In this document: piece by piece, positions 51,801-59,892 of the stretch
Layout: each line of letters begins with the position of its first letter
Numbering within the stretch: position 1 is the stretch's first letter
Assembly (NCBI GenBank): GCA_029962745.1
Contig: CM057151.1
Span: 30,699,344-30,763,343, forward strand
From: Echinometra lucunter
Taxonomy: Eukaryota > Echinodermata > Echinoidea > Camarodonta > Echinometridae
DNA: 64,000 nucleotides
Reading direction: 5' to 3'
Notes under the pieces: generated by a model
What the model saw: the letters and a program-made list of their open reading frames with translations, nothing else
Databases searched by the model: none
Told to the model about the DNA's origin: nothing
Made by a program: the position numbers and the translations under genes

Positions 51801-54800
51801 AATTAAAAATGGCAAACAAACATCTTGCACACATTATGTAATGAATTGATCAAATTCAGCACTTCAAACCTCCCAAATCCTCATCATTTTAATGAAAGAC
51901 TGTACACATCACTCTATGACTAAAATCATGCTGTTAGTATTGAAGCAATGCCATGCAACAACACTTCAAAGAATGGTTCCTAATTAAGGGCCTACTAGAT
52001 TGAAGTATAACATACATAATCACAGACACTATTCTCATCCTATCTTTTCAATACATAACAATTTTGTTCACTCATGATGCTAATGGCTTATCAATAGTCA
52101 CAGAAATCACAAATTCAGAACAATTGCAACAAAGTGCTATTAACTAAGATAACTCAGCTTCACATGGCTCTACCATTAGATGTTTACAGCTTACTATTGA
52201 AAATATTTTTCTTGCAGAGAAAAAGATTGATCAACAGTAAAATGAAAACAAAGCAGGAAAGATATTTTTCAGAGATGAACTACAATTTTTAGCAGTTTTA
52301 TTTTACATTATTAACATCTATGTAATACTCACTGTACCATTCAAGGGACTTCTCAAAAAATATTTACTGCAATTTCATAATCATCATATGATTTACAACT
52401 TTTATTCCTTGGATGTTTCGTTTTTTCTCTCTCAGAATTAAATCTGATTAATGAAAAGCTAAATCTCTTGATTTAAATTATATAAACCCCTTTCACTCAA
52501 TCACATTTTTCATCCAATTTGGTTTGATCCAATTTGATATACATGCTTAAGAAAACATGGCCAGGTACAAGATGGAAATAAAATCATTCTGATCAAAATT
52601 TTTAATAGTAACTGTACAGGTTGTATATTAAAGAAAAATATTACAGCCTAATAATTGCCACATTACAAGTTACACACGAATCCTGTCATTTTACCACTGA
52701 CAAATGCATTCTTAGATTACCACAGGCTTTATTACAGGAGGCACTGGCTTTCCACAGCCATGTGGTTAAATCTTGATCCAAGAACTTTGCCAGAAACCTA
52801 TCATTGGATTATAAATTGATTAGCTAAAACTGATATGCTCTAAAGACTGAAAAAAAAAAGAGAAATACCTTGTTCATGGGAACCGTGTCTGCCATGTTCT
52901 TAGTAGTGATGTCGGTACCAACTACACCAAGCAGCTGCTGACTCTGATTTTGACAACCATGGAAGGAAAAAGACAAGATATAAATGAATCCATTATTAAG
53001 TAACATAATTTCAACATCATAAGAGCTCCATCAGAATATCATCTGCTGAGAGCCAACATGGCAATGGCTCAATCAGTATACTGAGTTGGAGCCTCTCTGG
53101 CTCTTTTAGCACAATCATACTTCCTGAATATGCTATGCTCTGAATAAATGAGCTACTTGTACTTAAAATCTGAGCTGAAACATGTCTGGAAGGCATTTGG
53201 GAAGGGGGTTAATTTTTCTATCAAACAATCAAACTATCAACAAGTTTAAGATTTTTTAAAATATGAAAACAATAAGTACAGGTTGAAAAAAAATCTGCTG
53301 GCCAAAATGATTTGATTCTGTATACAACTTGATATATCACTATATAAAAGTGTTAATTACATGTATACTTAGACTGTAAATAGGATACTTATTGGATTTA
53401 TACATAATTTTAATCACATTTCAGTCATAATTGAAATATGACAATCATTAAATGAATCCCCTTTCACCAAAAAAAAATAAAGCAAAATAACAATTATCTA
53501 GTAAGCAAACTGTAATATTTCCATGCCTGTGAAACTAGAAAGGATGTTTGGAATTAAAGCTGAAAATAAATATGATGCAAAAGCTAATAAATAATTATGA
53601 CCATTTGATGAAAGAAAATGTAAGGGGGAAATGACTGCAACCAACCAAAATAGAATCCAATACAAAATGATGCACTTATCATTTATAGAGCTCATATGAA
53701 TAAAATGATGTGCTTTCTTAAAAAACCTAAACCAAGAATCTACATGTTAATATACAGTATTGTACAATTATTCTAAATTTAAGGCTTCAGGGATTAATAG
53801 CTTAAGGATATTGCTCAAGGATGTCTTCAGTTCTTCATGTAATTTTTAAAAAGGGACTTGAACAAGTGAGCGAACATTTCTAGATTTCTGGGTGGAATGG
53901 ATAGGTAAATGGAAAACTTCGCTTTGAAAAATGTGCAGCAGATAAAAACAAAATTTGATATCAAGAACATCATTCCTTTTTCATATGATTGCTGGAGAAA
54001 ATAAGTGATAAGTGTAAAATCGATAGGGTCAAAAAAAATTTGCCTACAACCTTCCAGGGGGAGCGTTTCATTAAGAGTATTGTTGGTGATTTTCACTGAC
54101 AAATTTGCTTTCAGCCAATCAGATGGGAGGATTTTCAGTAGCTTATAACATTTGTCGACAAAACTCTTCATGAAACAATGATTTTCACCGACAAAACTCT
54201 TCATGAAACAATCCCCTGGGGAGCGTTTCATCAACATTTGTTGTCTGACAAGTTGTCAGATCTGACATTTTCCCTTGATTTTGATTGGCTGAGAAGCATC
54301 GTTACTATGGCAACTGTCGGATAAAACAGACTTTGTCGGATAAAACATCCGACAAGTCCTTTCATGAAATGCTCCCCAGATCTCAGATAGAAAGAAAAGA
54401 AAAAAAAAATGAAATCAAGTGACTAATGTGAATTTGAGCTCAAAACTAAGAAGATAAATATGTGTATCTTCATGAGAACACATTTCAAAAGCTATAGACT
54501 TCATAAACTATGTTTCAATACACATTGCATGCATGATGAGAAGAAAATTTTTAAAAATATATATTTGCCATCATGCTTTGCTCCAACAAGCAGAACAGTT
54601 AAATGAAGATGATTTGTGTTGTTATATTCAAAGTGCCAATGAGTAGTATAGGCAAGCCACTTGTTGCGATGAGTGGGTACATGCTTCCACAGAACCAGGA
54701 AATGATTTGCGGGTAAAAAGAAGGCAAGGGGAGGAGGATTTCCAAAGGTGTTTTAAGATCTTTGCATGGTGATACTACCTTTACAGTTTTGTTATCAGAT

Positions 54801-57800
54801 CCTGGCACCTTTTTGTGTGAAATTCAAACAAAAAGGCATTTCATATTAACATGATGCAAGATTTCCTCACATAGTCATTGTATGCTCACTGCTTTACACC
54901 TACATCATCAATAACTATCATCAATATGCATCTCTACCCCCACATACATGTACAGGAAGTCTGCAAGGTTATAGGTCACTCCTCACAGACTATCAAATGA
55001 ATATACATGTAATATCAACTGCTACAGCTCACATCTTGATGTTCCTGATAATTGTGAGCAATGGCCTCATATCCTCATGGTTGAAATTGCAAAGAGCATT
55101 TGAACATAATAGAAAATGCAACATATACTGGTACACACATTATCATTAATATCATTACCATCATTTGCAAAAGTTTAAGACTGCCTGGGAACTTGTGGTT
55201 ATTTCACTAATTTGGAATAAATTCTTTCGTTTCACCGAATGATTACATAACATGCTTACTACAGTGTTCAGTAGCACAAGAGAAATGGCATACACCCATA
55301 TGAATGCATTGAAAATAAATGTATGTCTGAAAAATAAATATGTTTAACTTTGTTTTTTTCTTTGAGTTATTGCATTTTGGAAGGGTGGACTTAACCTTTT
55401 GCAAATGATGGTATCATAATGGTATTGAACCTTCTCACTTGATGGAAATATTATTCAATTCAGTGAAGATGCAGCATTCAATTCAACTCCTCTACCACTG
55501 TGTCAAAGTTCCAAAGATTTGATTTATAGATGGCGCCTCACACGATGCTTGCAAAAATCCCACAGGGCAGTGCCATGACAGTTTGCGAGTATCAGCGAAG
55601 TATTTTCAGTAGGCTCCCTCCCTCGTGTGTGCAATAGGCAATATGCAGATAAGTTCAGAGGATGGGGATACATGTAGCTACTTTGGCATCTGTTCTCGTA
55701 CTAAACTGGATCTAGGTGCGAACATTCAAACAGTCATAGCGCTGCCCTGTGGGGTTTTGCAAGCACTGCATGAAGTGTCATCTATAAATCAAGTCCAAGC
55801 AACTTTAACTGCATTGGTTACACCTTTCACATCATGAATGGGTTTTACCATCTCATCCAAATGGAATTAATATCTGGACATCAATTTGACCTCATCAGCA
55901 CCTGAACATCAGGTGCAATTAGTAATAATAAATGAACTGCACACAAATTTTTCAAAGATAATGCAACGCATATACATATATTAGTAACATATTAATTTAT
56001 TTTTATCAGTTCGATACAATCTACAATTAGCAGGCAGTTGCTAAATTGTTCAGTTTACAGGAAGAAGGTATAGAAAATTCATTCAAAAATTACAAATTGA
56101 AAAAAAAAAATTACGATGAAAACAGTTAAGTAAATGATTGAGTTATATGTACAAATGTAACATAACATTATGAAATACAAAAAATACCATGGAGAGAAAT
56201 CATAACCTATAAAGGTTCATAAATCACTTCAGAGGCCTCGTAGTTATCACAAGTAATTGTAATTCCATAACCACATCTAAACTGAAAATTTGATGGCAAC
56301 CCTCGTGAAGGAAGCTATATGTCATCTGCTCTACATTCCGAGAAAAAAAATTGTCCTTGTCATTGCATGCTATCTCAAAAGTATTATTGCACATTACAGC
56401 CATGGATATATTCGAGGAGATACTCACAATAAAGCTTGTTGTGTTGTAGACAGGCAGAGTCAGAGTTGTCATCATCCCAAGCCCCTATAAACAGTGTAAA
56501 ATAAGAGGATGATAATAGCTGTCATGGAAAATGTGAAAGTTTTTTCATATCCATTCAGAACATGAATTATTCAAAGCCTAATCAGCTAATCTTCTTCAAA
56601 ATGACAACACCANNNNNNNNNNNNNNNNNNNNNNNNNNNNNNNNNNNNNNNNNNNNNNNNNNNNNNNNNNNNNNNNNNNNNNNNNNNNNNNNNNNNNNNN
56701 NNNNNNNNNNNNNNNNNNNNNNNNNNNNNNNNNNNNNNNNNNNNNNNNNNNNNNNNNNNNNNNNNNNNNNNNNNNNNNNNNNNNNNNNNNNNNNNNNNNN
56801 NNNNNNNNNNNNNNNNNNNNNNNNNNNNNNNNNNNNNNNNNNNNNNNNNNNNNNNNNNNNNNNNNNNNNNNNNNNNNNNNNNNNNNNNNNNNNNNNNNNN
56901 NNNNNNNNNNNNNNNNNNNNNNNNNNNNNNNNNNNNNNNNNNNNNNNNNNNNNNNNNNNNNNNNNNNNNNNNNNNNNNNNNNNNNNNNNNNNNNNNNNNN
57001 NNNNNNNNNNNNNNNNNNNNNNNNNNNNNNNNNNNNNNNNNNNNNNNNNNNNNNNNNNNNNNNNNNNNNNNNNNNNNNNNNNNNNNNNNNNNNNNNNNNN
57101 NNNNNNNNNNNNGTCACTCGATTCTGCACAGCATCATTCAGCTCCTATGACAATTCCAAATAAAATTGAAAAGAAGTATAAGTAGAGGATAGGATTATTA
57201 TAACTATAAACTGTCATTTCTAAAAGCTTACTCTTCACTTCTGGTATTTTTTTGAAATTCACTCAAAATGACCTTCACAATTCTGGATGTAAACAGAATT
57301 AATCAGAACAAGAAAGAAATTCTTAACTTCACTTTTTCTTACTTTCCAATTTGCTATGGAACTTACAGATTTCAAGTTGCATATGAGTTTTTGCTAATAA
57401 AGACATGCTGTTTTTCAGTGCAGTATTAAGGTGCAATATCAGACTTCCAACATTTAAAGCCATTAACTGCAATGGGACTAAAATGAAGTAGAGTATAAAA
57501 TTATCATATACCATCTTACCTTCTTGTTCCTCAGGTTAGCTTGAACAAAAGTATCAAAGCAGCTTACATTTCTGACGTCTTCACTGAACTGGAAAGCAAA
57601 GATATACAACAACAACAACAAACATAAGAATTTACTACTGCATACCCACAAACATGTTCATACAGTGAATGTAATATTTTTTTTTGGGGGGGGGAGAAAA
57701 TTCAGGAATAAATCCAAAGCCACAAATTTGACAGGGAAAATGAAATACAGGCTAAAACATTTACTTTTTTTGGAGAATAGCTGCGACATCAACACCTACA

Positions 57801-59851
57801 GAGTCTGGTCACTAAAACATGTCATTCGTACAGATGAATGGGGAGAGCTGTACTAAAGCATGGTTAGGAATTATGGATGCAGACATGATGAACTGGAATA
57901 AATCTTCTGCGAGGAGCCCATGGGTGTCAGCAATAATAGGATTTAACACTCTCCTTCAGCTGGCTCTTAAAAGATGGCATTATACCTTCACTCCAGAGTT
58001 ATCTGCTTCACTATCACTAGGGCTATTATACTTACTGTGAAATAACATGGTATTTCAGAATTCAAGTTTTTTTGCTGGGATTTTTGCAGTGTGGACACAA
58101 AAAGGCACACAAAATATCGTGAGAAAAGTTGTATGAACACTCGTGAGACGGCTTGCAGTCTCTATCTATGAGAGTAATTGGCTCGTGGGTTTGGAAATGT
58201 GAATTTGGTGCCATGAATATTTGCAAAGTTATTAGTCATGTGACATCCAACATTTCCTGTCATAGAGAAAGTAAACTAGCTGTCTAAATATCTGTGCAAA
58301 GCAATAACGAAACACTGGAACCCGTGCACAGGTCTATGCAATTTCCGAATGGACGTCGACCCTACAACAGTCATCGTCAGTTCTCAAGATCATGACAGAA
58401 CAAGAGAAAAAACAATGAGAATTGGGACAATGAAACGAGGTTTTTAATTCTAATGTAAATCTAGCACAGCAATCTGGGAATAGGCAAAAGCTGTCATGTG
58501 TGCACGAGCACGGCCGAAATACCGTGAGTTGTTTGAAAGGCCAAATTATCATGAACTTTTGAAAGAGTGAGGTGCGAGATAATTATCTTCACAAATTTAA
58601 TCAGTGCCATATTGCCTCTACTGTGTCAGTGCCAGAAGCACGCACATTTATAATGCTATGTAACTGATATGAGTTCAAACCTTTCTGGCTTTAAGCAGAT
58701 GGTGTTATACCTTCACTCCAGAATTATCTACTTCACCCTCACTGTATCATTGCCAGAAGGGTAATAACTCAGTGTAATTTATATGATTTATAACTTTTCT
58801 GGCTCTCTGCAAATGATGGAGAATTAAACCCTGGGGAAATAACAATTTAAATGAAAAGAGAGGATATAGAGAGAAGCAATTTTTTCAAAGTTCCATCAAA
58901 ATTGGTTTATAAAAAATGAGAAAGTTATGAAAGTTTGAAAAATCTCAATTTACTTTCTATGGCGATTCTAAAATTGGCAATGTTGCTTCAAAATGGCAGG
59001 TTGAGGATTTCATTATGTTTTGTACACAAAATTTCATATTTTCTCCACTATCTCTGAAGGTACAGCTTGTCTCCTTGTTAGCTCAAGATACATCATGGGA
59101 AAAATTTATTTGATACAATATATGTTGAGTTCACAATTGAATCGCCATTGAAAGTATATTGAGACTTTTAAACTTTCAAAACTTTCTCATTTCATAACTG
59201 ATTTTGATGGAACTATTGCTTCTCTCTATCCTCTCTTTTCATTAAAATTGATATTTTCCCAGGGTTTTATCCTCCTTTAACTGCAAAATTGGTATCTGCT
59301 TCACTCTCACTGTGTCACTGCCAGAAGGGCATAACTCGGTGTAAATGACACGAGTTAAAACCTTTCTGGCTCTCGGATGAGGAGATCATATCTACAGTCA
59401 AGCATTAGCTGCTTCTCTCTCACTTCGTCATTGCCCATTGAAGTAGCACTGATATAATTAGCCTAACTTCTGATGGGATGGAGTCACTCACCCATGCTAC
59501 GTTGACAAAATCATCATTGCCAAGAGTATCCAGAGCCTTTGAGACAGACACCTTGATTATCTTGAGAGTCATGCCATATGTACTGCCACTCCTGCCCGTC
59601 ATAAATCACACAAGAGAATGGAAGATGAAATAGAGATAACCTCAGTAAGTAATGTTCAAATGTTAAGTATCTACAGTTTCTTCCATTTTTGCTTCCATGC
59701 TGATTTCATAGACTATACACAAAAGACTTCTTGACGAATTATGTTTAATGGTTCACAATGTCAACTCTCTCTGTCTGTCCATCTGTTTGTCCATCTGTCT
59801 CTCTGTCTCTGTTTGTCTGTCTGTGTCTCTGTCTGTCCGACCGTCTGTCTG

Positions 59852-59892
<41 letters not shown>

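Larger units (their letters stand above)
46513..52868. other. 6.4-kb CACNA2D intron
   Basis: No exon is seen on either strand. It contains the long foldback 47705-48287, a dispersed repeat copy (48634-48836), and a SINE-like stretch (50885-51010). The rest is A/T-rich intron with nothing recognised. Confidence 0.7.

Noticed and set aside
53827..54237. 136-residue - strand frame
   Set aside because: It runs through tandem TTCATGAAACAAT repeats of a MITE and has no recognisable domain.
56562..57185. Frames across the N-run
   Set aside because: They consist almost entirely of unknown residues.
57359..57403. Possible small - strand exon ending GTAAGT near 57359
   Set aside because: The phase 0 reading hits a stop and no frame matches the VWA sequence expected there.
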